Of a stretch of DNA of 64,000 nt, positions 24,069 through 36,482 are shown piece by piece; the first letter of the stretch is position 1; every line of letters starts with the position of its first letter. A model generated the notes under the pieces. It ran no database searches. It was not told the origin of the DNA and saw only the letters and a list, made by a program, of their open reading frames with translations. Made by a program: the position numbers and the translations under genes. Origin of the DNA: Rhizophagus irregularis. Lineage: Eukaryota; Glomeromycota; Glomeromycetes; Glomerales; Glomeraceae. The stretch lies in NCBI RefSeq assembly GCF_026210795.1, contig NC_089452.1, positions 2,046,001 through 2,110,000 on the forward strand, given 5' to 3'.

Positions 24069-25841
24069 TTACAACGGTTCCCGTTCCCTAGTATTATAAA
24101 TAATGTAGAAGACGATTGGTAGAAGTTTGACTAAGTAACACTTCTGTGCCATTTGTCAATAGCGTTGATGTCGTTCCAATCGTAAGATTTTGGGATAGGA
24201 TAGTTAGGATACGCCACATCTTATCTCTATTCGTTGGGGATAACTATTGCATAAGTAATATTAAAGGATTTTTTAAATTATGATTACATCAAAAAATATA
24301 TCTCCTTTTTAATTATGACATTTTAAACCCTGATAAAATTACATTTTATTGAAATAAACCTATAGAAAAAAAAAAGAACTTATAAAAACATATATCTGAA
24401 ATATTCATATTTCTCATATTTTCTGTAACGTTTAACGAAAAAATTCATGAAAAATATAAAGTTTAACAGATCAAGGGGAAAAAAAAATAATTTTTTTTTA
24501 TTATTGGTTAGATTGTACACAAATTAAAAAAAATTCAAATAAAAGGTGTAACTAAATGATGCAATGAATAATTTATCGTAAAAGACGATTAATGTATTAC
24601 TACCGCACAAGAATTTTTTCATCATCATTCGTGAAATGTTGTACCGAAATACCTGATTAAGCGAATATAATAATATTACATTGTTTGTGTATTATAATAA
24701 TTTATTAGTGAAATAATATAATAATAATTTTTTTAAGAATTTTTTCGTAAAATAAAAGAAATATTTAATAATTATTCTAAGTATCGTATTTCTTTCTTTT
24801 GTGATGAGATCATTTAATTTTTAAACATAACTTTTATTAAATTATTTAATAATTGAATAAATAATTTTTTTTTACAGACAGTAGCTCATAATTCATAAAA
24901 AATTCATATTATAAAATTTTTTTTCCCCAAAAAGAAAGCACCTGTCCACCCTTAAAATGATGAAAATTACATTCGATATGAAAATTATTTCCAATAATTA
25001 ATTTCTCTTTTTCAAAAAAAAAAGACTATTCTCAAAATAGAAAAGAAATTCATAATTCATAACATGAAAGAAATAAGGTAAAGTATATTACATTTTTTTT
25101 TTTAATTAAGAAAGCAAACACTATTTATTATGAAAGAACCGTTACCGAAAAAAAGTCCTGTGTAACAAAAAAAATTCCACAATGAAAAATTTAATGTTTC
25201 ACTACATGTTGCAGCTGAACAAATTCATATTAAATCGGTACCCCAAAGACGTTCATCCCCCCTTGAAAAAAAAATATTTCAATATTTAATTGTGAATGTA
25301 TGTAATAATACATCATAATATGTCCTCTTTATTGTTCAAAAAAAAAAAAGATTTACAAAACAATAAAATTATAAAAACAAAAAGTTTTTATCTCCCCTAA
25401 AAAATTAATAATCTGCAAAAGGATGGTCAGTTGGTCACCTTGGTCACCTGAATGATTAAATAAGTTTTTACTTCGCCAAGTTTCCTAAAATTCTTTTTAT
25501 AAATGCTTTCAATGAATTTCTCTCAAAGGATATACAAATTACATTGTTTTTACATTTCTTTTAGAAATTATAATGAATTTTTTATTATTAATCAAAATTT
25601 GATACAAAGATAACGCTCTATTTTTTTTTCCCAGGATTCCTAAATAGAGTGAAACAATAAATTGTAACAAACAATATCAAGTATGTAAATAAGGTTTTGT
25701 TCCTGCATAATTATATATATAACGCCTATTTTCGGTGGAAAAAAAAATATATATATTTCAAAACAATCATTTTTTTTTCTCGGTCAGTAAAACAACAAAA
25801 ATATTTTTCGAACATTGTTTAATAAAAAGTCTTTTTCTTAA
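24069..25841. other. AT-rich intergenic
   Basis: No coding region was recognised. The last few hundred bases must hold the promoter of the methyltransferase gene at 25842, but nothing specific is assigned. Confidence 0.45.
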
Positions 25842-27070
25842 TTGATGGGATTCACAAAAACAACCAAAAATCGACAAAAACGACAGAGTTTATATAAAAC
25901 AATTCATTACTTACTCACATATAACGATGACGAGATCGATAGAACTCATCATCAACACTACGTCTACCGAGAGATATGGTCCGAGGATTTTTCGGCTCCT
26001 GTCAAAAATTTATTAATAAGTGGTGTCGATGTTTTAGATATAGGGTAAGAATATTTATTATTTGTTGAAATATATATTATTTGTTGTTATGTATTATTTG
26101 TTGATATGATAAACAAATACTATTTTCTAACTCGCTATCAATATTTACAAAAGATGTGGGCCAGGAACTTGGATTTTGGAATTAGGAACAAAATATGAAA
26201 AATCTAATTTTAAGGGTATTGATGCGTTCGCTTTTTTTCCATCCACCATAAAACCTCAAAATGTCTCATTCGAACAACATAATATTCTTAACGGTCTACC
26301 GTTTGAGAATAATAAATTTGAGTATGTCATCATGAGATTTATGATGTTCTCGCTTTCCCTAAAAGAATGGGAGAATGTCATCAATGAGATGGTTAGAGTA
26401 TGTAAACCAAATGGTTGGATAGAAATTATGGAAGGTAAATATATATTAAAATATTTTTTTTTTTTGCGTAAAAACAACCGAAATTTTTTTTTAATAACAT
26501 CTTTTTCTTTAGATGATCTGGTACTTCATAATAGAGGACCAAGAACAGATTTAATGATGAAGATAAGTAAGTAATCTCCTTTTTTTATAATGGAATATCA
26601 TCAGTGATGTCAAATTGATTTCCGATTTTAATTTTTAATCATCAGTTATAGATGAACTAGAAAGAAAAGGAGTCGAGACCATAATTACTCCACATATACT
26701 CAAGTTCTTAGAAACAAATCCTGAGTTACCCAACATAGCCAATGATGAAAGGTATATACAGTTGGGTAAGTGTAATAAAGTAGGGGAATTATACTTAGAA
26801 AGTCTTAAATGGGGTGCAAAAAATCTATTTGAATCTGAACATTTATTTGAAAGAGGACTTAGAGGAGTAAGGTATGATGGACTTATAGAAGATTTCGTAC
26901 AAGAATGTAATGAAGAGTGTACTTTTACTACGAGCGTAAGATTTTACGCTCGAGTAAATAAGAAACATGTGGTGGAGACAAAGAAAAATTCTTCAAAGAT
27001 AAAAGAATTCTTTAAAAAACTACAAAAATTTAAAAAATTTAAAATTTTGAAGAAATTATCACCCGTTTAA
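25842..27070 (+). CDS. SAM-dependent methyltransferase, copy 2
   Basis: Four exons, 25842-26044, 26154-26434, 26513-26566 and 26646-27070, join in frame to about 320 aa. As in the other two copies, intron 1 splits the glycine codon of motif I, giving LDIGCGPGTWILEL. Later motifs are FKGIDAFAFFP (motif II acid), NGLPFENNKFEYVIMRF (motif IV region) and MVRVCKPNGWIEIMEG (motif VI). The N-terminal DDEIDRTHHQHYVYREIW is shared with the paralogues. This copy has one extra intron, after the IEIMEG block, which leaves a 54-bp exon 3. The C-terminus ends in a Lys/Phe-rich tail. No defect was seen. Substrate unknown; cytosolic or nuclear location is likely, as no signal or membrane segment is visible. 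Confidence 0.87.
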
Positions 27071-27155
27071 TTATTTACTATCATAATTATTATTTAATTT
27101 AATTTAATTTAATTTTAACGATTACAATTTTTTTTTTTTTTAAACAATAGAAAAT

Positions 27156-27186
<31 letters not shown>

Positions 27187-27419
27187 GTAATAATGTAATT
27201 TAGAGATTCTATTATTGTACAGTGTATCGGAATCTGTGATCTCCGATACCCCCTCGTTTAAATATAAATATTTATGTTAACCCTTGCATAATTGATGCAT
27301 ATAGTATATATATTTTTAATAAAAATCACGAGCTTTGCAGGAGTAGGTCTACAACCAAAACAATTTTCAGATATTGTGTAATATCAAATATAAATAAACC
27401 CCAGATTTTCAGTACATAG

Positions 27420-27703
27420 AAAGAACGAGATTTTTTTTTTTTGTGAACAAAAAAATACGAAGTTTTTTTTTTGTGATGGCAAAATGGACAAAAAAATACG
27501 AGGTTTTTTTTTGTGGTGGCAAAATGAACAAAAAAATAAGAGGTTTTTTTTTTGTGATGGCAAAATGGACAAAAAAATACGAGGTTTTTTTTTTGTGATG
27601 GCAAAATGGACAAAAAAATAAGAGGTTTTTTTTTGTGGTGGCAAAATGAACAAAAAAATAAGAGGTTTTTTTTTTGTGGTGGCAAAATGGACAAAAAAAT
27701 ACA
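27420..27703. repeat. 40-bp minisatellite between convergent genes
   Basis: About six copies of a roughly 40-bp unit, GGCAAAATGGACAAAAAAATACGAGGTTTTTTTTTTGTGAT with variants (GGTGGC/GATGGC, ATGAAC/ATGGAC). It lies between the 3' ends of two methyltransferase genes that face each other. Open frames across it on the minus strand encode only a repeated hydrophobic/Lys pattern. Confidence 0.88.
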
Positions 27704-28217
27704 ATTTTATTTTACATTAATTATTATTAATTATTCTTTCTAATAATAGTAATTTCAAAACAATAAATGAATGTTACAAATATTTTTTTAAAGAGAGAGA
27801 GAAGAGTTATTTCTAATGGAACAAAAAAAAAAACAAAAAAAAGAAAAGAGGGAATAAGGACAGGGAAGATTTTTGTCGTGTTTTTTTTTGTTTTCTATAA
27901 TGTGAAATTTCGGTTATTTACAATATTTATATGTTATGTGAAAAAAAAAAGTATGCTATTATAATAAATAAAAATGAAAAAAAATGTGTTGGAAATATAT
28001 ACTATATACTTATATAAAAAAAATCTATAAAAAAAAAAATAATAATAATAAAAAAATAATATATATAAAATAATTTACAAAATATATATTCGATGTATTC
28101 GTGGATTGTTACTTTTCTTTTCTTTTTTTTTTTCCAGAAAGTTAAAAAAAAATTTTTTTAAACGAATGAAATGAAAAAATTTTTCTTTCTTGGAAAAATG
28201 AAGTTCAAAATGTTTTT
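27704..28217. other. AT-rich intergenic, 3' flank
   Basis: Homopolymer-rich sequence with A/T runs and no coding region. It holds the 3' UTR of the minus-strand methyltransferase that ends at 28218. I see no recognisable terminator or RNA gene. Confidence 0.45.
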
Positions 28218-29383
28218 TCAATTTTCGTTCTTTTTAATCCAAAATCTATGGATTTTATCGTAACCTTTACGTTCTTGTAATTGTTTTAAACAAATATCGA
28301 CAGTTTCATTCCATTCATCTTCGCTAAAACCAACATCGATCATAACATTTTTCAAATTTTTAGCTCCCCAAGAATATAATTCTCTATATAATTTACCCAA
28401 TTTACCTCCCCATTCACCTAAGGGGACAACCTTTTCATCATGATTAACGGTAGAATGTTGTGATAGGACTTTTTGTAAAGTTGGTGTGATAACAACTTCC
28501 ATGCTCTTTTTTTCTCTTAGTTCTTCCGCCACTAAAATAATAATAATGAATGAACCGTTAATTCATGTTATCAAAGAAGATTATTTTTTTCTCCTAAATC
28601 TAAATAAAAGATGATACTCACTGACTGTACGAGCGGCCTTACAGAATGGACCTTCATTGAACCAAAAAATATCCTTTTCCATTAATTCAACATATCCACC
28701 AGGTTTACATACTCTTACCAATTCATTTATGGCAATTTCCCAATTTTTTAAAGTGAATGCAAAGAGCATAAAACTCATGTGAATAAAATCAAAAGTATCA
28801 TCTGGAAAAGGTAAGCCCACAAGGACATTTGCTTGAGAAAAAGAAACGTTCTCTGGTTTTATTTCTAAAGGATAAAGGCGAGCGATATCAACACCTGTAA
28901 AATGAGCATTTGGATATTCGGAGGCCATCTCTAATATCCAAGTACCAGATCCACAACTAGATATTTATATATATGCGATTAATTCTCGTTTAAAAAAAGA
29001 ATAAGTATAACTTAAAATATATAATTATATACGTACCCAACATCTAAAATTCTCATGGAATCAGATTGTAATTCTTGTTCAATAGGAGAAGAAAAATTCC
29101 TACCCCAAACATGTTTATACATAAAATGTTGCATTTGACTTCTATCGGTTTCGTCATGATCAACAGGGTAAACATAATTTACATAATCATTCCATTTATA
29201 AAATCTTCTATTATCAACATATTGAAATAATTCTTCTTCATTTGGAGATATTTCTTGTGAGGAATGTGAAACTTCACTAGATGAAGTAGTTGAAGTTGAA
29301 GAGAATGAATTTGTTGATAGTTGTCTTTGTTTCTTCTTCGATTTAAGTGAATAATGAACCGTTTTAGAATTTACTTTTCCCAT
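28218..29383 (-). CDS. SAM-dependent methyltransferase, copy 3
   Basis: Three exons on the minus strand, 29383-29037, 28956-28622 and 28531-28218, give about 331 aa. The N-terminus has a Ser/Thr-rich low-complexity segment (residues ~20-45). It is followed by PVDHDETDRSQMQHFMYKHV, the family's conserved pre-motif region. Intron 1 (GTACGT..TAG) splits motif I to give LDVGCGSGTWILEM. Motif II (FTGVDIARLYP), motif IV region (VGLPFPDDTFDFIHMSF) and motif VI (LVRVCKPGGYVELMEKD) are all present. The C-terminal GEWGGKLGKLY and DKIHRFW blocks also occur in copy 1 in similar form. It is an intact member of the same small family, on the opposite strand to copy 2 and converging with it. Confidence 0.88.
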
Positions 29384-32300
29384 TTTTAGTTTGGTTTTTT
29401 TTTTAAATTTTAACCTTTTTTAATGATGATAATAAGATTACGAATAGACCAAAAATTATTCGATCAACGAAAAAAAAAATTTAAAATTTATAAAGAAAAA
29501 GGTTAAAATTTAAAAAAAAAATCTACTCTCTCTCTCTTTATCAAAAAGAAAGTTTTTTTCTATAAAATTGTATTTTCAAGGAGAAAGATTTTTTTTTTTC
29601 CAGAATCTTGCGAATCCAATTATATATTTATAATGTTTTTTTTTATTTATAATAAATTATATTAAAAATACACGGTTTTTTTTTTTATATTATCATAATA
29701 TTTATTATTTATTAATTTATATTAATTAATTAAAAAAAAAAAAAAAAAAAAGAAAAGAAAAAAGAAAAAAAAAGTCCGACAAAGAAACGATTCGCTGTCG
29801 TACAAAAAAAAGAGCTAAAGAGATTTGCCCCCTATATAGTAATTGATTATTTGTAATAAAAATAAAGGTTTATTTATTTTTAAAAATTCTTTTTTAAAAA
29901 AATATATATATAAAAAAAAAAAAAAGCTTCTGAAATTATTTAGAAATGTTTTACTATTTTATAAAATCATGTAAACATAAATGTTATAACAAAGAAAATA
30001 TTTTCCTTCATTTTAGACCTGTTTTCCTAATATGGAATATAATAAAATCAGGTTTTTTTGACGATCACCTGTTCATCCAGTAACACTACTTATAAAATAA
30101 GTAAATTATAATAAAATATCTTTTTGCGTAAAGTTTTTAACCGGATCTTTTGTTTAATCTTTTTTAATCTATTTTTAATCTATTTCAAGTCGTATTGCCC
30201 ACATTATTAAGGTTTATAGAAAAATAATTTTTAAGTTTTATATTGTATAACATTCCCGTTAAAATTTTAAGAATCGCGTAACAAAACACGAATAAAAAAT
30301 TATTTAAAAAGTCATATGTTAATTAGGACTTATTTTAATTCAAAAATTGGATCAGAAGAAGAAAGAAAGAATGGAACTAACCGAAACGGATTCGGATATT
30401 ATTAAATTTAGAATAGTTTTTTTTTGAATAATATGCACAATGTTATTGTAGAAAAAATTCTTGAAATGTGAAGTACAGATTGCATACAATTAGAACAGAT
30501 ATGCATTATGCATGGAAATTTTCTTCTGTTATACATATACGAGATACATACACATACGAGATACATTAAATGCACTCCTTGAACTTTATACACTTTATTT
30601 ACTTTGGTTCCAACAAAAAAAAAAGGACCCATGTTTAAATTCTTTATTGGAAAACCCATTAACAAAAATTAATGATTCAACAAATGAAATTAATAGAAAA
30701 AGAAAAAATTTTTAGTTTTTTCTGTCGTGGGTAAAAAAAAGATATTCATCAGTAAATCATTGTATCATCGGTTTTATAATCGGCAGTACTCCGACGGCGT
30801 AATTGTTTATTTGTTACCATAATGATAATCCCCTTGTTGGGTAGATAAATTTTTCATAAAACTTTCCGAATTTTAAAAAATCATACGAAACCCGAATGTT
30901 TCCGGTGAAACATTAAAACATTTCAGAATTATACACATTCTACACTTTCCTTTTTTCCATGTTTTTTTTTATCAATAGAAAAAAAAATGAGATTTTAAAG
31001 ATCTTTACTAATTTTATAAATTCAATAACTTTAGTTAACACTTTTACGGTAAATTCTTACATATATTATTTAGATGGTTTAAATTTTTAATCAAATGTCA
31101 CAATTGTCACATCCATGAAAAAAAAAGATTAAATTATTACACAAATATAAATATTATTTATCTATATTAATTTATTTGTAACATTGAAAAAAAAAACAAT
31201 ATAAAGTTTAATCTATATATGAAGAACAGCATTTATATGATATTTAATATGAGAAATATGAGAATAAAAAAAAAAAATTATTTCTAAAATTTCTTTAATC
31301 TTTTTTTAAAACAGTAAACGATTACGAATTAAAATTCTTAATTTTTTTCGTTAATGAAATTATTTCCTTTTTCACTAAATAATTCAAAAACAACAATGAT
31401 AAGGAAAATAAATCAACCAATCATATTCAATCATAATCAAAGTGACTATTAAAAAGACTTTGTTCCATTATCAAAAGTTTATTTTCATTAAAGTTAATTA
31501 TCGGAATTAGTTTATTATTTACTTACACAAACATTTCAAACATTAAATATTTACCAAGGGCTGAGAGGAGTTTTGATTTTTGCCCTATAAACTATTAATT
31601 AATTTGAAAGTACAAATATAAATAAAGAAGTTTATTAAAACAAAGAGTTTGGTAGTTGGCACTTTTATAATTGAAAAAACCTGAAATATTGTTGTAAATC
31701 CTTTTAAAACTGTATTATTGACATTTTATTACTAAGAGTCTAGAATGTTTATCCTTTCTACGCATACAGTATATTACTTCCTTGTTATTTAACACGAAAA
31801 GGTTTATTTGTGAATTATTAGTTATTAAGTTATTAAGTTATTAAGTTATTAAGTTATTACGTAGCCTTGGATGATATGATACCATACAAAACACCAAATT
31901 CCTAATTTGGTTTAAACAGAGTAATTTCTCTTTATTCCCTGCTTTGTTTTCAAATAAAGTAAATTACTAAACTGTTATTAACATTGTGTGAATAACATGT
32001 GTGAATTAACCACTAATGATTAAATATTTTCACGTGGTGATTATTGAGATTATTGAGATAACGGATATAATTTCGGAATAAGTTATTATAACGTGGATAA
32101 AGTATTTTAGTATTTACCGAGTTTTTATAATCTGGGGTAAAAATCGCATGGTAAAATATTAAAATATTTTTGGTGTTACGTACGTTACTAAAAATAACGC
32201 AAAAAAATTTTTAATTTTTAAATTTTTAATTTTTTACGGACGCAAATAATTTATTACGATAAAATAAATAAAATAAACCATCAAAACTTATCAAACCTCT

Positions 32301-34020
32301 TTTTTTAGCAATTTTCACTTATTAAGGACTTGTAAGGGGCGCAGCATGAAAATATCATGAATACATTATAAACACATTTTTTTTTTTTTCACATATTGTG
32401 ATATTTTTGGATATAATATATTTAATATATTACATTGTTTATTAAATTATTTTTAAAGAAGACTTTTCTCTCTTCATTGTTGTAATAAAATTATTTTATT
32501 TATTTTACTTTTTAGTAGAAAGTTTGATCGCTCAAAGTTTTTATTTCATGATTATGATATACATTACATACTTTGAGTTAAATTAGTTACTTAATTGAGC
32601 AATTAAAAGAATAACTTTAAATTTTTTGGTTAAACATTATCTAATACTTAAAACAAATAAATGACATAACCTTATGTGGTACAACGCAGTTGATTGACAT
32701 CTTATTCGTCTTATTTCGTCGAACACATTTATGAAATCACGTGTTATGCATTTTATGAGTCATGAATTATGAATTTTTTGAGGAGGTTTAAATTATTATG
32801 ATGAAATATTTTTGTTCCGATTTTACTTTTTTATTTTTTTACTCGAAACAGTTAACAAGAAGAAATTAATATTATTATTGATTTTTTTTAAAAAAAAAGT
32901 CTTTAATACGGGTCTAGTTCAAAATCGATTATAATAATTAATTATTACCTTAATTTGTATACGGAAAATACGGAATAAAAATTATAAAATTTATTATTAT
33001 TAATTATTTAATCACTTAATATTTTTTTTTTTTTTGACGGATATAATTTCGGAATTGTAACTTTAAAAAAAAAAACCAGTTATCAAACAATCACGCGTTT
33101 CACTCGATTAATTAATGATTACAATCATGTTTTGCATAATAATAAAATAATCACCCAATTTAGTCTAAAAAGAAAGAAAGATATCGTTGTTAACTAAAAA
33201 AAATTATATTATTTATTATAGGCTACTATCGTATTTAATTAATTTATACCTAAAACCAGTTTTTTTCATTTGTTACATTATAAAACAAAATTATTGTTGT
33301 ACTAATAGTATCTTCTTTATCCCTGAATTTATGAAAAAATACTGGCGTAAAAAAGTTTTTTTTGTAAATAATACTTAAACCGTTGTCTTTTTTTTTATTT
33401 ATTATTATTTGTGGTATCCTTATTCCTTAATTTTAAATTTCGTAAATTTTGTAAGAAAATTGTTATTGCGAGAACATGGAATTGATATTTATTTTCTTTT
33501 TCTAATTTAATGATCCAAATAGGTTTTATTTTATGTGCTGATCAAATGATTACGCTCAATCATCATGTGGTGTGACGTAATATAGTAAACCGGTGCAGTC
33601 GGACCCACTAACAAGGTTCGTTGATCAGTGGTGATATGCGTTTTACATGATTGTACCAGCTATTTACATGCTCAACACAAGTCATAATAATAACGTATGA
33701 ATTTATTATAAATCATACGATAAATAATATTTCTAAGGAACGAAACTCCGATATATAATATAATATATGCTGTGTATATTATTTGCACCCTCAAGAGATT
33801 TAAATTAATTTATCGCTTGTTCCAAGAATTCGTACTACACGGGTAATATATTGACATTATATTTTGATTTACTTGTTCCAAGTTTTCATAAAATGAAATT
33901 TCAAGTCAGTTTTGTATAGAATTCCATAAGCAAAAGGCCTTTACGCACCAATATTGAAGCAGGCGAACTATTAAACCGTTTAGCTGGAAATTATTGATAG
34001 TATGTCTCATACAATTAACG
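29384..34020. other. 4.6-kb AT-rich region without a recognised gene
   Basis: Long homopolymer A and T tracts and stop-rich frames. Frames such as 30408-30665, 30512-30715 and 33187-33378 have intergenic composition. The first few hundred bases (pyrimidine-rich CTACTCTCTCTCTC near 29521) are the upstream region of methyltransferase copy 3. No RNA gene was recognised by eye. Confidence 0.45.
31821..31860. repeat. octamer tandem repeat (GTTATTAA)5
   Basis: Four exact copies of GTTATTAA followed by GTTATTAC, occupying exactly 40 bases. Confidence 0.9.
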
Positions 34021-34260
34021 TTAGCAAATTTTGAAAAACTCTATAAAATTCCAGAATGTTTCTGCGTGAAGACTATGTGTCGTTATTGGATAAGCGATAC
34101 TCGTATGCTGTTTATTTCTGTTCGGCACTAGAATGCTCCACACTGTATTTAACATTGCATCAGCTCTTTTCTTTTTTGTTGTTCCAGCAAATTGCGTTAC
34201 AATGGTATCCACTCCATTTTTACATTCTGAAGGAGTATCAAATCCCAAAGAAGGATTGAA
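34021..34260 (-). pseudogene. protein-coding fragment, unrecognised
   Basis: A 75-codon minus-strand frame has a clearly protein-like sequence, including GFDTPSECKNGVDTIVTQFA and an LVPNRNKQ..IAYPI stretch. It starts without a convincing upstream gene and runs into a stop in the middle of what looks like a domain. I take it as a fragment of a Glomeromycotina-type family of unknown function. Confidence 0.3.
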
Positions 34261-34985
34261 CGTTCATTTTTGAAATAAAAAGTTTAATAAAAAGTTTAAT
34301 AAAAATTTCATACCGCCTTTTTTGCTGGCTGACACGCACTAAAAACATGTATTCAAGATCTTGAAACGATTATCTTACTAGTAGTCAAATGTTTCCTTAG
34401 AAAACTACTTACCGGTAAAATTAAAAGCAAATTACGAAAAGAATGATTTAATTGCTATAGAAGTAGGGAATTTATACGAGAAGAGAAAAAGTATGGAGTT
34501 AATAAGTTTCATAGAAAATCCAGGTGAATGTGGTGAATGTATTGAGATGATAATCATTGCAATAATTAATAATGTTTGGGACAAAAGGATTCACTTTTTA
34601 TTCCCTTCGTACAGTAGTTGCGACCATAGCCTGAACTCAATCATCATATCTCTATTGACACTTCTACAGCAACTACTGATGATCAATTTAACCGTCTATA
34701 ATTAAAATATCTTGTTGTTTAGGACGTTAACTCTAGTTGATCATTTCCTTAATTTAGTGCTGACAATTTTAATAGTAGTAAACACTATGCAAAAAAGAAG
34801 TTGAAATAAATTTCGCGTTTATTATAAAAATTATTCAAATGACGGAACTTAATTGCAAATATATTCTAGATAACATGGCCAAAGGATTTGTTAAATCAAA
34901 TTTTAATTTTGGGATTTGTCATTTCGTTTCATTTGAAAATCATTATTTTGTCATTTGAATATTTTCCATTGGTGATTCATATGGT
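34261..34985. other. gene-free stretch
   Basis: AT-rich sequence with no recognised coding region. The 70-codon plus-strand frame at 34493-34705 shows no family motif. Confidence 0.4.
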
Positions 34986-35182
34986 ATAAAATTTTTACGA
35001 CTTCGATTTTGGCCAGAATTAGTCGAGTTGGTAATTTTGGCAGAAATTAAAGAACGAATGATCGCATCACATGTCCATTTAAACGATAAAATTTTTACGG
35101 AATTCGACTTTGGCCAGCATTAGTCGAGTTGGTAATTTTGGCAGAAATTAAAAAACGAATGATCGCATCACATGTCCATTTA
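34986..35182. repeat. 100-bp direct duplication
   Basis: The block starting ATAAAATTTTTACG at 34986 is repeated from 35086 with only a few changes (for example GGCCAGAATTAGTCGAGTTG against GGCCAGCATTAGTCGAGTTG). Both end in GATCGCATCACATGTCCATTTA. It is a simple tandem duplication; no coding role is seen. Confidence 0.88.
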
Positions 35183-35724
35183 TCATGACCACATGATTAC
35201 GCTTAATTTGTGAACCAATAATATTTTACCATGTGATGTAAGCAAAATCATTTTTATGGTGTTCGTTCTAACAAATGTTTTTTTAGAATTTTGTGACTTT
35301 TAATTATTATATGCATTTCCCATTCCCTTACTATGAAATAGATAATAATAATAAATTCTAGCCGGTCGGTTTACGAAACAAAATCTTATTATATCACACC
35401 TAATATTATTATAAAAGGTAAATAAAAATCATCAACGCAAATTGTTTGAAAAAAAAAAACTATAAACAGAAAGACAATGAAGGCCGAAAAAGAGCAACAA
35501 TAACACGTGAGATTTATAATTCATACCATTTACTCGTGAAAAATTTCAATTATTGTATTATTTCCGAAATTTCCAACTACTGGCAAAATCATTTATGTAG
35601 GTAATATATATAAGATTTACACGAAACTTCCAAAGACAAATAATATGCCACCATAATTGAACTTACTGGCATAAGTCACTTCAGTTGGTACGCCATGATA
35701 TTATTGGCATGCCATAATATCAAC

Positions 35725-35857
35725 TAGGGATGGCAACGGTTATGATCATAACCGTTTAACCGACCGTTTAACCAATTTTTAACCGACCATAACTGACCGT
35801 TTGAATTGCTATAACCGATTATAACCAACCGACCATAACCGACCGTTGCCATCCCTA
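35725..35857. mobile_element. hAT-type MITE, 133 bp, perfect 8-bp target duplication
   Basis: Ends TAGGGATGGCAACGG and CCGTTGCCATCCCTA are inverted repeats. The flanks are ATATCAAC at 35717-35724 and 35858-35865. An 8-bp duplication with a TAGGGATGGCAA-type end is characteristic of hAT elements. The interior is a run of ACCGACCATAACCG-like repeats and has no coding capacity. Confidence 0.9.
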
Positions 35858-36302
35858 ATATCAACAAAATAGGATAGTACAGAAGATAAATATAAAAATT
35901 TTTTTATTATTAAAATGTTTTCCTTACAAATAACAGGGATGAAATTTAGAAATATTATTTAATTATATAAAGAAATCATTCATTGAAGGAAACCAATTGA
36001 AAATCTGAATTCGAAAAATAAATATCAATTCCCTCGGTTGAGCCTACTTGTACTCCTGGACCTGCAGAGAAAATCACGCTATTTGTGAAAAACTTAGAGG
36101 CCAGATGGTAATCATAATAATAATTGCAGTTGAAGTTGTACGACGACTTGTTATGCTTTTTTTCATACATGAATTAGAGATGCAGCATCCGAAGCGAAGT
36201 TAGCAAATTTTCACAAGTTTCTCTTCGTCAGGTAATTATACACTTTTTTTAAAAAATTCTCCTAAATTAAATAAAGTTTAAAATTTTTAATAATATATAT
36301 AG

Positions 36303-36482
36303 GAGATACATGAGATGAAGTCCTACCCCAGGGACCCATATTTACTTTTTTTGGCAAGTAAAGATCAATCCATACGTTTATGGAATGTCGATATTATGCA
36401 GACCGTCGCTATTTTCGCCGGGGAGTGCGGCCATCGTGAGGCGCCGTTAAGCATTGTAACGTTTTCTTTATCATTAAAATGA
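36303..36482 (+). pseudogene. isolated WD40 exon resembling Polycomb protein EED/ESC
   Basis: After a splice-acceptor-like sequence (TATATATAG) a 59-codon frame includes EIHEMKSYPRDPYLL, then ASKDQSIRLWNVDIMQTVA and IFAGECGHREAPLSIV, and ends at TGA 36480-36482. This closely follows the EED/ESC WD repeat pattern as I know it (an I-x-E-L-K-F-H-PRDP block, SKD..LRLWNI, a VAIFGG..GHRDEVLS block). EED is the H3K27me3-reading subunit of PRC2. I find no neighbouring exon with further WD repeats, so this seems to be a lone captured or leftover exon. The motif match is strong for its length; whether it is expressed is unknown. Confidence 0.6.

Noticed and set aside
27326-27704. Overlapping minus-strand ORFs of 106-122 aa with repeated FFVHFAT-type peptides
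   Set aside because: They are the translated 40-bp minisatellite in two frames; a repeat open in several frames is not evidence for coding.
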